A stretch of DNA of 64,000 nt, from positions 44,372,494 through 44,436,493 of the forward strand of contig NC_053045.1 in assembly GCF_003473485.1 (NCBI RefSeq), in the 5' to 3' direction. This document shows, piece after piece, positions 12,505-24,040 of the stretch. Under the pieces are notes generated by a model. That model was given only the letters and a program-made list of their open reading frames with translations, made no database searches and had not been told where the DNA came from. Both the position numbers and the translations under genes were made by a program. This stretch comes from Medicago truncatula (taxonomy: Eukaryota; Streptophyta; Magnoliopsida; Fabales; Fabaceae). Numbering within the stretch: position 1 is the first letter of the stretch; the number at the start of each line of letters is the position of its first letter.

Positions 12505-13228
12505 TAAGGATGACAAAAAAATCCGCACCCGCGGATAAAATCCGCCACGGACACGGAGCGGATACCTTAACGGATATCCATGGATAAAATAAACGGATAT
12601 TTTAACTATCCGCTAATTAATAGATACGGATGCGGATTTAATGATATCCGCACCCGCAAATATCCTTACTCGCTATTAAACTGAATAAATTACATAAATA
12701 ACCTTAATACCTTTCAAATTTTTAAGCTAAAAACCTCGATATTGCTTGTGAGTTGTTATTAGTTATTACACGGCTATTCAAGTTTGTATTACACTCCTTT
12801 AAAAGATAGTGAAAGTGGCCGGGATTGTTGAAACATTAAGCTTTGTTTTTGTTGAATATGATGAGCTTTGTTTATACTTTTGTCAAATCAAATAACTTTA
12901 TTTTTATTAAATGTAAGGAACTTATTTATGTTTTTATTGAGTCAATAATCTTTATTGTAATGTATGAATATCATGTTTTGCTAAAAAGAAAAGAAAATGC
13001 ATGTGATGAACTTTGGTTTTTAAATTTCAGCTAAAAAATATTAACGATTTGTTTTATAAATGTTATTCATGGGTATCTGTATAAACCCGCAGGTATTTAA
13101 AATCCATGGATTACCCGCTAAATGGATAACCATGCGGATATGGATAGAACATTGATTTCATATTTGTCCAACGGAGCGGATACAAATATCACACTATCCG
13201 CATCCGTAGATATCCATTTACATCCCTA
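12505..13228. mobile_element. non-autonomous hAT-like element, 724 bp
   Basis: It begins TAAGGATGACAAAAAAATCC and ends GGATATC-type sequence closing in TTTACATCCCTA, so the termini are imperfect inverted repeats. It is flanked by the perfect 8-bp TSD AACACAAT (12497-12504 and 13229-13236), diagnostic of hAT. The subterminal regions hold many copies of CGGATATCC-like words, typical of hAT transposase-binding arrays. No transposase is encoded; the 63-codon frame inside is not a known protein. Confidence 0.9.
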
Positions 13229-13739
13229 AACACAATAACATAATGATGCTTATTGAAGTTATATTGGAGTTTTACATTGTTAATGTTCTGCGACGTTAAA
13301 TGTATATATGCGATTAGATGTCTTCATTTTATAAGTTAGATAGTATTTTTTTTTTTTTTGAAGGAATAAGTTAGTTTGTATTTAAAAGTGAGGTTCAAAT
13401 CCATTTGATATGATATTCAAGCAGGGTTAAGGAGCAAATGTCGGGATTGGACCAAGCACTCACGCTATATGAAAAAGATTGAATATTGAGGTAGTTCTTA
13501 AGTATCAATTAACTTTTCAAAATGAAATTCAAACTCATTTAACAATAGTTAACATGGACCGACTTACAATGGTGTAAAGACCCTGTTTAGCACAATTGAT
13601 TTCCCTCCTAAGACACACCACACCACAATTGGCTATCTCATTTCAAAAGCTTCTCCCATATTTCAATTGGATCATTCATCTATAGATTCTATAGTCAAAT
13701 AAAAACTCATTTGGAAAGAAGAAAGGTATAAGGACATTC

Positions 13740-13800
<61 letters not shown>

Positions 13801-14589
13801 TGTAGTTTTACTTATGGGTTTTAAAGCTACCTGTTCCTGCCTCATTTTATTTCAATAGCTCTTGGCATTATCTATACAACAATTATATGAAACTTAAATG
13901 GAGTATATGATTTTACCGATATTGTGTTGATATCTTTATTTTCTAATTTTAAGTTATGCAACAAAATCAATACAATCTGTTATAAAGATAGTGCTGCCTC
14001 TTTCAAATTGAAGTAATATTGCAAACCATATCCCACATTAGCAGCGCCATATAGTTTTTTTTTTTTTTTACTTTGACAAGATATAGTTATGTAGTTATTT
14101 AATATGAAATAACACAATAATAAAAAATAAAAAAATATATGAAGTATATATTTACTTAATATATCTTGAATGTAGCAAGGATCATCTAAATTTATGGTTG
14201 AAGAAGTTTTTAAAATTATATTTTTAAATGAGGGAGGGGATTAAGGTGTAACCAAAAGGTCCAAACCCTTGCTTAATAATTTTTATGAATGAACATTTTA
14301 AAAGTTCAACCAAATTTAGAAGAATTTATAACCTCCAATGATCTTTGCTTCCTCACAAATTCAAGAAGAATTGAATATTTGATAAATTAGTAACAAGCAA
14401 TTAGTCATAGTCATCTAACACGTTTATTCGCCTACCCGAATGAAATTACAGTTGCAAGATTGTAATTCTTAAGTTCTCAAATCATAAATAAGTTGATAGA
14501 GTCAATACAAGTTAATTGAGCAATAAAATAATCTAAACCTTATTTTAATTTGATGACTTGATGCATAAGAAATAGCTTTTCCATTTGCC
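13229..14589. other. intergenic, AT-rich; (AT)n microsatellite at 13742-13797
   Basis: A pure dinucleotide (AT) run of about 56 bp lies at 13742-13797. No gene or clear transposon was seen in the remainder. Sequence at about 13375-13500 includes GAGGTTCAAATCC, a B-box-like word, but there is not enough around it to call a SINE. Confidence 0.5.
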
Positions 14590-15882
14590 CTAATACTTGA
14601 TAATAGTTGGAATTCGATAAAGTTCAAGTGGTTCACCACTCATGTCCTGAAAAATAACAAATATAGAATCAACATAAAAGTCTAGCATTTGTTCAAAATT
14701 TCAAATTAAAGCAAATAATATATTAACATGTATTAACATGAGTTTATGATGTTAATTTCTTATCTTAAATTTATAATGTCACCTGTAAGGAGGCTGTAAT
14801 GAGATATGCTCCTGCCATAGTTGTAACACTGAGATCTACCATTTCAATGTTCAAATCATTCAAGTCTTGTATTAATTTGTTGAACCTTCCTCTTTTCTTC
14901 TCAATGAGCAACTTAATCCATAGCTTATTCCCATCAACTTTTGCTACCTGCACCTCTTCCTATAGAAAGTAACAGCCCCAGCATTACTAAAAGGACTTAT
15001 AAATCATGAAACTCATTTAGTTAATCAAATAAATAAATGAATTTATATAAAACCTGCAACCCCATTTTATTCATCTCATCAACAGAAGAAAACTCTCTTT
15101 GTTTTGGCTCAGCTCTTTTCTCTCTTCTTGGTTCCATTCCATCAAGCTCTAGTGTGAGACTCTCAACTTCATGTTGCAACTTCATGGTATAAGTGATAGC
15201 ATCCTCAATAATGCTTGCTTTGTTCATCTAAAATCAAAATTAAGATTCATAGTCAGTTACCATAATGTACTAACTAAAAACTAAGCAAAGTACATATTGA
15301 ATGTATATTCATTGAATAAACCATCAATTTAATCTCTGAAATATCAACCTATCTTTAATTTAGTTCATAAACTATATAAATATAATAACTAGTCCCTAAA
15401 GTATATAAAATCCGTCAATTTAGTAAAATTGTTATCAAGATGTTGGAGACTTAATTGATGGATTTTCATATATTTTAAGAACAAAATTGACATATTTCAT
15501 ATACATTAAGACTACTAATTATATTTATATAATTCGTATATTTTATAGACTAAATTGATAGATTTCAAATTCATTAGGACTGGTTATCATATTCATATAG
15601 TTCATGGAATAATTTGAAGAGATAATGATATATAGTTTAGGGAATTTAAGTGCTTACATTTGTGATGATTGGTACTAAAGACCTAAGCACCAAAAGTCTG
15701 CTAGTGAGTTTCTCCCTTCTCTTTCTTTCTGTCTCAAGGTTCTTGGATGTGAACACTTTTGGGACACCATCATTATCACGGTGCTTGTTCTTTCTCCAGT
15801 TTCCCCTATTGCTACCATTTTCAGCATTGAAACCTAACTCTTCCATAGACACACATAGTCTATTGTTATTTACTTGTTCCAT
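14590..15882 (-). CDS. DYT1-like bHLH transcription factor, copy 1
   Basis: Four exons on the minus strand (15882-15658, 15227-15054, 14959-14783, 14646-14590) join in frame with GT-AG introns to a 210-residue protein, close to the 207 of Arabidopsis DYT1. The bHLH spans about residues 47-95: basic region NLETERKRREKL, with E52, R55 and R56 for E-box contact, then helix 1 with VLRSLVPIITN, and helix 2 beginning exactly at exon 2 (MNKASIIEDAITY). Exon 3 encodes an ACT-like C-terminal domain (KLWIKLLIEKKRGRF... VTTMAGAYLITASLQ), the part that matches DYT1 best. DYT1 controls tapetum development in anthers; that role is inferred from homology. The last exon (DMSGEPLELYRIPTIIKY) differs from copy 2 and from the DYT1 C-terminus, and looks shortened. 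bHLH35-type proteins are a less likely alternative. Confidence 0.9.
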
Positions 15883-15970
15883 TTTGTGTGTTAGGAATGA
15901 AGAAACAAGTATTGAATAAAATTTAAATTTGGGAGAGAAAGTATAAACTAAGTTTTGGATGTTACAAGCT

Positions 15971-15982
15971 AATATATAAATA
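15971..15982 (-). promoter_or_regulatory. candidate TATA box of DYT1-like copy 1
   Basis: On the minus strand the sequence reads ATTTATTTATATATTAGC, about 90-100 bp upstream of the start codon at 15882. Position and sequence fit a plant TATA box, but AT-rich DNA makes chance matches common. Confidence 0.4.
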
Positions 15983-16339
15983 AATGCTTCTCACAAAGGC
16001 ATCATGTGTATTGAGAGGGTTGTTTCTATGGTTCCAACTTCCAAGTTAATCCATGTGTTTCTTGTGTGTGAGAGAGAACTATATTCCTTTTTGGGACCAT
16101 TGTTTGTTGCATGTTTGAGTCTTCATAACTAATTTGACCATGGGATTTACAAAATCTTTGTTCGGTTATAAAATGCAATAAGAGGTCACATTATTCCTTC
16201 CAAAAAAAATAAAATGAAAACATATATTATAAAACTCATTATTAACTTGTAACTAATTTTTTTAAAATAACTTTTTTACTTAGTGAAACTTACCACTAAA
16301 TTATAATAGTGAAACTCCTTCATTAATGTCGGTGATAAG

Positions 16340-17475
16340 ATTTCTGATGAGCAGGGCATGTGTCAGGTCATAAGAGACTATTTTGAAAAATTTATTTTTA
16401 CAAAATAATAATAGTGTTCGTGCGATGGTTATTGATCCTATTGCGACTGTGATTACAGAGGAGGAGAATAATGTTTTAAATGCTCCTTTCCAACCTCAAG
16501 AATTTAAGGATAAATGTCCCGACATGGATAAATTTAATCCTGAATTTTTTTTCAATATTGTTGGTCTATTTGTAATCCTGACATTTTTGTGTGAATGTTG
16601 TATGTGGCTTAACAACAATCAATTTCCACCTTCACTTAATTCGACGAATATTTCATTGATTCCTAAAGGGGGTGAGCATAAGTCGGTGAAGGATTGACGG
16701 CCATTTGCATTGTGTAATGTTCTCTATAAGTTGCTTGGAAAAGTTTTAGCCAATCGTCTAAAGCATATTCTTCATAAATGCATTTTTGGTGACCAATCGT
16801 TGTTTGTATCGGGGTGTTCTATTCTTGATAACGCGATGATTGCAATTGAAGTGGTTAACCATATGAAAGTTAGCAGGCGTAGTAGGGACAAAAATGTTGC
16901 AACTTAAGCTGGATATAAGCAAGGCCTATGACCGTAAAGATTGGTTGTACTTGAAGGATGTCATGTTAAAAATTAGATTTGCATATCAATGGGTTTGTTG
17001 GATTCTTATGTGTGTGGAAACTGTTGATTATTTTGTTATTGTGAATAAGGATGTGCTAGGTCCGATTATACCTTGTCGGGGACTGCGGCAAGGCAATCCC
17101 TTGTTAGGGGATCTCCATGGCATAAGAATTTGCAATGATGCATATGTTATTTTTCACTTGTTGTTTGCATATGATTGTTTTCTATTTGTCAAGGCGGAAG
17201 AAAGAGAAGCTCAAATAATGAAAAATATTCTTGCAAGTTGTGAATCTTCATCTGGACAAGTCATCAGTCTGCCAAAATTGTTTCAGGACAATTTCCAAAA
17301 CTCTCATGTCGAGTGATATGATCCTACATTAGTAGGAGGCAAGCTAATGGGGTCACGAGGAATTAATAAGGGTAACCCCATCTCAAGCTAGCTCCTACAT
17401 TTATGATGATGTACCGTCATGTATTTGACAGATTATAGTTAATGAAATACATTGAATTGTTTCAAAAAAAAATAC
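16340..17475 (+). mobile_element. decayed L1-type LINE, RT region, with poly(A) tail
   Basis: Broken frames encode LINE reverse transcriptase segments in order: NSTNISLIPKGG, then a stop codon, RPFALCNVLYKLLGKVLANR, SKAYDRKDWLYL, and CRGLRQGNPL. The catalytic FADD block reads FAYDCFLF, so an active-site aspartate is lost, and the segment between the RQGNPL and FADD blocks is shortened. The 3' UTR runs to a nine-A tail near 17475. It is a dead, internally deleted copy related to the larger LINE at 28.7-31.8 kb, which has the same blocks on the other strand. Confidence 0.85.
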
Positions 17476-17906
17476 TGAGTTTAAACATGCCCTAAGATAT
17501 TAACTATAATAAGGGTTTGTTTGAGATAAATTATTTTAAGCTTATTTGAGTTGGCAAATGAATTATACACAAAAATAAATGTAGATTTGTAAGGATTTTG
17601 TACAGAAGTCGTTAGAACGGAGAAAAGGACCAGATATTTGATGCCATCTCCTTCTGATTTTGTTTCCAAATTATTCGTACAGTGATGTGATCTGAGCCTA
17701 AGTTGTCATGTGGTGTACCCGCTCCAAGTTGGCATTGTAGCACACAACCATTTTGGTGCTATTGGTGAGTACACTGAAAATTCTGTTTTTCATTTTTTAC
17801 TATAATTTTTTTAGCAATTTTGTTTTTTCTCTATTAAAAGCATTTAATTCGCCAAGCAAGAGCATTTGAATCAAATAGTAAAGTCTCTTTTTCAGCTTAA
17901 TTAATA

Positions 17907-18051
17907 CTCCATCCGTTTTTAAATATGAGCAAAACTCATTTTTTAGATCCATTCATTTAATGATGTATGTGGTTCATAATATAGACCACATACATCATTA
18001 AATGAATGAACTCAAAAAGTCAATTTTGCTTATATTTAGAATCGGAGGGAG
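17907..18051. mobile_element. Stowaway-like MITE, 145 bp
   Basis: The ends CTCCATCCGTTTTTAAATAT and CGGAGGGAG are inverted repeats, the centre pairs through ATGATGTATGTGGT and its complement, and the element is flanked by TA dinucleotides (17905-17906 and 18052-18053), the Tc1/mariner Stowaway signature. Confidence 0.88.
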
Positions 18052-18109
18052 TATGTGTTTTAAATATTAGTAGTTGACTATGTGTTTTAAATATTAGTAG
18101 TTGACTTGG

Positions 18110-18620
18110 GATCTTGGAGTGTGTTATGAAGGTGAGAAAAAACACAAGAGGGGGGGAGGGAGGGAGGGAGGGGGGGTTGAATTGTGTTATCTTTTTCTTC
18201 GTTTTCTCCTAAGTTGAAAATACTGACCAGAAACAAATAGAGTTCTGCTTCTAAAGTGATTTCCAGAACTAAGTAGCAACGGATAAATCAGAGAGAGAGA
18301 GAGAGAGACACAAAGCAATTATACAGGTTCCTTCCACAAACCGGAAGTCAGTCTTGTCCCCCTTGCACTTCCAAGGAGAGTTCACTAAAATGTAATATCT
18401 GATTACAAAGAAAAATGTTTGAGGTTGAACACTTGATATACAATCAGTGGTGTTCACAATACAAATCAGATACAGACTCTAGAATTTCTAAGATATGAAA
18501 ATTGTTAAGAAATTCTAAGTGAACTTTTGATGCAGAACAATTTTGACAGAGTTTAGGCACTTTTCAAATTGTTGTTGAGTCTTGCAAATCTCTAAGTCTT
18601 CACTCATTTATATAGAGGTG
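18110..18620. repeat. G-rich low-complexity tract and LTR-like repeat
   Basis: A (GGGA)n/G-rich tract at about 18148-18177 is followed by GGTTGAATTGTGTTATC and, 100 bp later, a (GA)n tract at 18288-18308. The combination 'AACACAAGAGGGGGG' plus 'TTGAATTGTGTTAT' resembles the LTR ends of Ty1/copia elements in legumes. No second LTR, primer-binding site or TSD was found. Confidence 0.4.
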
Positions 18621-18789
18621 TGAAAGAGACGCTGTGAATTGACAGCACATCAAAATTGTGTCGTTTGAAGCTTTGATCAAAGACAACGACAATACTAAAA
18701 AGGTACAAGACAAAGGAAAGAAGATCATCAGGCAGCAGAAACCGCAAACCAAATTATGACAACCACGTGACAATCCCCAAGGCATTGGG

Positions 18790-19790
18790 TCTTCTTTAGC
18801 TTTTGCAAAATCGGCTTCTAAAATTACGGCACCGGTTGCGATGACTGATCAGCCACCTGAACATCACGTCTCCCCCACAGTTGTTGCCCCTGTTGACACA
18901 TATGTTGCATAATCAAAAACCTGTCTAGAAACGCTGCCCCTTGATTCAAGCAGACATGCGCATAGTGACAAGTCTGCCTTTACCTATCATTTGGCTCTTG
19001 AGAATGTTACCGATGATGTTATTCGTTCCAATGTTGTAGAGTGTACCTCAGTTTTAGACCCGGTGCTGCAGCTCCAACATGTTCTTGTCCCCCTTACGGT
19101 CAACGTTCAACAACTTGGGGAGGGGAATGCGTAAGTGGATTCAGGGGCCTTGGTAGCTGCGGCTGCAGGTAACTCTTTTGCCATTATGTCGCACCCTTTT
19201 GCTACTGTTATTCCGCATCGTTGTCCTATCATTACCTAAGACTTGGAGGTCATTCAACAAGCCCTAATAGTTTATAATGATGTTGATGAGGAGGGGTTTA
19301 CTGCTGTTGTTTCCAAGCGCAACCAGAAGAAGCAAAAATGTTATCAAACCCGCTCCAAGGGTCCGTTACCAAACTCATCTTAATGAGTATTTTATTTTGG
19401 AATATTCGAGGTATGGGTAATTCGAATTCTCGTATTACTCATAAGCTTATTCTCATATTTATTGTTGAACCAATGATCTCTAAGTTAGCTAGTCACGGTC
19501 ACATGGTTACAGACACGATATGGTCGGACATTATGCTCGAGTTTGTTTGGAGAGATTTCTTTGGGGGCCGGTCAAGGTTACCTAATTTTTCGTGTTATGT
19601 AATTTTCGCGCTTTCTATCGAGGGTTTGGTTTGCACCCCCCTCTTGTACATATTTTTCCTTTTTTTTTCTCTATATATAATATATGGGTGAACGGCAGAT
19701 GATTGGAGTTCCCTAAAGGTGCCGACCTAGTTGGGACGTTCAACGGCTCCTTGATGTCTTCTCACTCTTGATTCTGTTAAAAAAATAGTA
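18790..19790 (+). mobile_element. internally deleted LINE (ORF1 end, endonuclease start, 3' end)
   Basis: The segment holds the end of a LINE ORF1 (EEGFTAVVSKRNQKKQK... TRSKG near 19290-19360), then the first residues of an ORF2 endonuclease (ILFWNIRGMGN at about 19390-19420), and then jumps to a typical LINE 3' end (GACCTAGTTGGGACGTTCAA, then TTGATTCTG and a short A run). Nearly all of the endonuclease, the reverse transcriptase and RNase H are missing. ORF1 has several stops. It is a non-functional deletion derivative. Confidence 0.8.
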
Positions 19791-20620
19791 ATGTTTGGTC
19801 AAAAACAAAATAGTAAAGTATTTAATTTATTCATTTTATGGACAGTCGTTTAAAAAAAAAAAAATACCATTTTATGAATGTTTTTTTTTATTTCAAACTT
19901 TTTTTCTTTTTAGGGTTGATTTCAACCTTTTTATGAATGTATTCAACTATAATTTTTTAATGACACTTTTTTTATACATTATACGATACTTAAAAGTATT
20001 AATTATATATGTTTAGAAAAACAATAATAATAAACATTTTTTTGAAAGAATAATAATTAACATATTTAAAAATTTCGTAAAAACTTATATTAAATAATAT
20101 TTTTTTTGAATGGACTTTTTATTTATTAGTGAGGAGTAAAATTTTTACATGTCACATTATCACCTGCCAAAGTAGATTAATTTTTTAGACAACAATTGGA
20201 CACAATTTCGACCACGTATAAAATGCATCCAAATTTAGTGTGTTCGAATTCTAGGAAGAGAGAAATAGTTAATATTAAAACTGAAAACATATATAATATA
20301 TTAGGAATACGAAATTTGATGTCTACTTCTTCTGATGGCAAAGAAATATTTATGTTTCATTTTTGAATTTTTTTTGTTTTAAACATTACCAAACTTGAAT
20401 TTTACTCATTTTTCATTTTTTTTAAGGGTATTCCTTTTTCAAATTTGAACATCATATTTAAGTTCTATACATGTTATTATTTCCCAAATACAAGGGCATT
20501 ATTGACATTCTGCTCCCATGGCCAATTCACTGCCAATTCAAACTCGCAAAACTCCACGAAGTGTCTATCTCGCACCCACTTTATATTTTCGTGACATCAT
20601 AGTGTCACGTCACTTTCCAA
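19791..20620. other. AT-rich intergenic, upstream region of DUF538 copy 1
   Basis: No gene was seen. The last 200 bp are the upstream region of DUF538 copy 1. The run ACCTTAAATAAAACAAA (near 20627) recurs before copy 2 (near 32268) and copy 3 (near 40033), and may include the TATA-like element. Confidence 0.45.
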
Positions 20621-20729
20621 ACTCAAAACCTTAAATAAAACAAAGCCTCAAAGTAAAGTCACTCTTTAAGTCAAAAAAAAAAAAAAAAACACCCTCTAAG
20701 TGTCTCCTTGTACTTTTCACCCTAAGACC

Positions 20730-21553
20730 ATGTCTTTGACACCTTCGTCTCTTGTTCCCATTTTCCTTCTCGTCCTTGTTTTCATTTTTCCTCTCATAGG
20801 AATAGCTAAAGAATCTTCTCTTGGAGAGATTCTTCGAAGCCATGGCCTTCCAACTGGTCTCTTTCCTCAGAGTGTGAAATCATTTAAATTGGATCAAATG
20901 GGACGTTTAGAGGTACACTTGGATCGTCCTTGTTTGGCTCAATATGAAACCACTGTGTTCTTTGACACTGTTGTAAAAGCCAACCTCAGTTTCGGACAAC
21001 TTAAGGTTTTGGAGGGTATGTCTCGTGAAGAGCTTTTCTTGTGGCTACCTGTTAAAGATATCATTGTTACTGATCCAAAATCTAGTGTAATTGTCATTGA
21101 TATTGGTTATGCCTTCAAACGTCTCTCTTTCTCTCGTTTTGACGAACCTCGCATTTGTAGATCTCATCATGGTACCTTCTTTTCTCTCTCTTTTTAAACC
21201 TTTCAATCGTGGGTTTTAAATGATTATTTTAGATTTTTTTTAATAAATTATAATTAACAACAATGACACTATGTTTTGATGAACCCCGCATTTGTAGATC
21301 TCATCACGATACCTTCATTTCTCTCTCCCTCTTTTTGAACCTTTCATTTGTGGGTTTTAAACGTTTATTTTAGATTTTTTTTTTAATAAATTATATAAAA
21401 TAAATTATTATTAACAAGGATGACACTATTGTTGATTTTACTCTTTAAAAAAAAAAAAAAAAAAACTATTGTTGATTTTACACATGTCTCTGTGTAGGAC
21501 TTGCGTCGTTTCCAATGGGCGGAAGGAATGATATTGGTTTTGGAGATCAGTGA
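20730..21553 (+). CDS. DUF538 secreted protein, copy 1
   Basis: Two exons (20730-21171 and 21498-21553) give a 165-residue protein. The intron starts GTACCT and ends TGTGTAG; the junction codon is G|GA. The start MSLTPSS is chosen over an in-frame ATG 30 nt upstream because the other two copies start at the same residue. Residues 1-25 form a hydrophobic signal peptide (VPIFLLVLVFIFPLIGIA). The mature part has DUF538 marks: LRSHGLPTGLFP, a block with CLAQYETTVFFD, and LFLWLPVKDI. DUF538 (PF04398) is plant-specific with no settled biochemical role. Signal peptide and small size suggest secretion to the apoplast. The intron carries a tandem copy of the exon end (see 21136-21430). Copies 2 and 3 lie at 32.3 and 40.1 kb. 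Confidence 0.92.
21136..21430 (+). repeat. tandem duplication spanning the DUF538-1 splice donor
   Basis: Two abutting copies of 137 and about 158 bp: 21136-21272 holds the last 36 bp of exon 1 and the start of the intron, and 21273-21430 repeats it within the intron. In the second copy the donor CATCATGGTACC has become CATCACGATACC, so the GT is lost and the decoy donor is dead. The duplication is absent from DUF538 copies 2 and 3. Confidence 0.85.
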
Positions 21554-21654
21554 TACTAAGTCTATTCGTATGTATGAAAGGATGGATTAGCCCATTTCAA
21601 TTTTGGGAGTTATGTATGAAAAACTATATTTATGAAAAATGTGCAACTCCTATA

Positions 21655-21960
21655 AAGTACTAATGCCATCCAATAATTGAATGGAATTAATCACATGAAG
21701 TATTATCTACCTTCAATCCAAGAGAAGAAATTATGCCTAATTAATTAAAAAGGACTTCAATTCTTGAGTAAGGATTCATTTTAATGTTTCAAAGTGTTCG
21801 TTGCATAATTAGTCCATTAATTTTGTCAATTTTGTTCTTCAAATTTCAAAGTTTCAAGATTTTAGTATTTATTCCCATCAAATTTATTTCATGACTATAA
21901 TTCTTCATTGTTATTTAGATAGATGACTAAAATGTTTGGGAATTTGATCTTAGAAAATCA
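21655..21960 (+). repeat. DUF538 downstream repeat, one unit
   Basis: A roughly 140-bp unit reads ATGCCATCCAATAATTGAAT ... TCAAGAGAAGAAATTA-type sequence ... GAGTAAGGATTCATTTTAAT. It occurs once here, twice behind DUF538 copy 2 (33100-33400), three times behind copy 3 (40850-41285), and once as an orphan at 36525-36660. Behind it a shared TTAGTATTTATTCCCATCA run ends the homologous flank. Confidence 0.8.
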
Positions 21961-21974
21961 ATTTGATAGTAATT

Positions 21975-23225
21975 TTTCTTAGAGGGTAAACTTAGCTCAT
22001 TTCATTAATATGGTCGATACAATCAGCAAAAGTGTGGACACTAGCAAGAGATGTGTCTGCTAAAGCATGAACAACATCATATTCCTTTTAAGAGCATGAA
22101 CAACCTCATTGACTTGCCCTTTTACAAACTCAATCCTAGAGTTATCAAAAACCTAAAGGGAATAGATGTCTACAATTTGATATTATAGCGACGAAATCAA
22201 AGACATCTTCCGAATGAGCATGGAATTAGTCCAACACAAGTTTAGAGCCGAGTTCAAGATCAACCGCATCCAATTGAAAATCATCCACCCGATTCATTGC
22301 CGATAAAAGTCCACTCGCTTCTCATTCGTCAACAAAGGAAATTGGAGAGAACCATTGCGTCTTGGCTAGGACATAACTGACCATATCATCTCTGATACAC
22401 ATGCCTACAACAACAAGGTGATGAACCACATCAAATGAAGCATCTGTGTTACATTTAAAACAAGGGCTTTTTCCACCTAATAGCAGCCTGCAATCTGCTG
22501 TCCGCACCAGACCTGGTGTTAGCTTCATTAGCAGGTTTTTGCATGAGCTGCCAATTCAACAAAAGCTGTCTTCCTTGCGTAAAAACCTGTGTATGCGTCT
22601 CTTGAACGTTATCCCAGACTCGCTTGCTACGCTGCTGCCAAATACTCCACATTACCCCCCAAAAAACGCTGCGTTCTGAGCTGAAACTGTACACTGAAAG
22701 CTTGTGCACAGGTTTTGCGCTGTCACTGCAGAACCTAACAGCAAACCTTGCAATCTGTCCCAAAGACCACACTCCTGCCAGACCATAACACCGCTGCGGC
22801 ACTGAAAAAATAGGTTTATGCAATCCTCGCCAAAATCTTCACATAAGGTGCACTGCATGTGGGTATTCTACATCTAGTTCACGAAGCCAAATTCTATGTA
22901 GAAAAACATTTCTACAAACTCGCCAGATAAAGTTCTTTACCTTCGGTGGAGCTTTGATATTCATCAAATAAATGCAAAATCAGAGTAGTATTCCGACATT
23001 TTTCCTATGGTGTCATAAAATTTCACACTTGCGTCTTAGCTAAAACCGGCTGTAAACTTTGCCTCCAGAATTTCATCTTCATTTAACCAAACTTCATTCT
23101 GAAGAGAAATACTTTCACCATTGTGAGTGCTCCACTTACTAACACTTCTCACAAGAAAATGAGCACTCCAAATGCTACTCCACACATAACAAGGATTATG
23201 ACCAATTCTGCCCCAAGAAAATCAC
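21975..23225 (-). mobile_element. LINE 3'-terminal fragment (zf-RVT and RNase H), minus strand
   Basis: On the minus strand broken frames encode, in order, the region before zf-RVT (IGHNPCYVWSSIWSAHFLV-like), a zf-RVT-type segment (CTLCEDFGEDCINLFFQC), VMWSIWQQRSKRVWDN, and an RNase H start (CFKCNTDASFD). Several frameshifts and stops are present. It lies just inside the 3' flank of DUF538 copy 1. A similar arrangement at 36.7-37.9 kb suggests it was present before one round of duplication. Confidence 0.8.
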
Positions 23226-24040
23226 TATTGATAAAATTAATTTATAAGCGACCAAATTGATGATAAACCTATTCTTTTTAAGGCTAAATAGGACTTTACC
23301 ACACTAAATGTTCTGCTGTTTTAATCCCCAAGTGAAGAATGGGGACTGCTTCGTTTACAATTTTGAAGTTTTGCAAGGATTTTTGAATTGGTGTTATACA
23401 ATGGAGTGAAATGAAATAGAGTGTAGTAAGATAATTACCTCCACTAGTCGAAATTTCTAGATCAGTCCCTGACGCCAGCATCACAACTGCTAAGTCGACA
23501 TCACAAACCACATTTTCCCACGACCACGACTGCAATTTAATACCAATGATATACACTTACTCCATTTCTTTGGAAAATTAACTTATTTGTTTAATCACCA
23601 TTTTTCAAAGATAAATTGAAGATTAAACATTTTTTAAGGGAATAAACTCAATTCAATTCAACTTGAAAATATTACTAATAAAAGTAGGCATGTAATAAAA
23701 GTAGAACTATCTTGATTAATATATATTGATCAGCCCAACACAAAATACATAGAAACACATCACTTAGAAAGAAAAACACAACTCTCCTCTTCCAATTTTT
23801 TCTAGGTTACAATTCCTGTGTTTATCAAGTTCATGTTGTTCTGTTACCTCTACACTGGAAAAGGACATGTTGAATTCTGATGAATTTGCGCATATACGGA
23901 GAATAAATTCCTAAGAACATTTTTCGTGGCGCCTCATATTATTTTCTAATTTGTTCTATTTTACAGGTTCAGTTTCTAGTTCTTGTGCAAAATTTGGTTC
24001 ATTGTTGTTAGCACTTGCAGCCACACGTTCACATACAAAT
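23226..24040. other. intergenic, no gene recognised
   Basis: The start (GCGACCAAATTGATGATAAAC, then AAGGCTAAATAGGA) resembles 38075-38120 and so belongs to the duplicated block. An 86-codon minus frame at 23296-23556 has no recognisable domain. Nothing else was seen. Confidence 0.45.
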
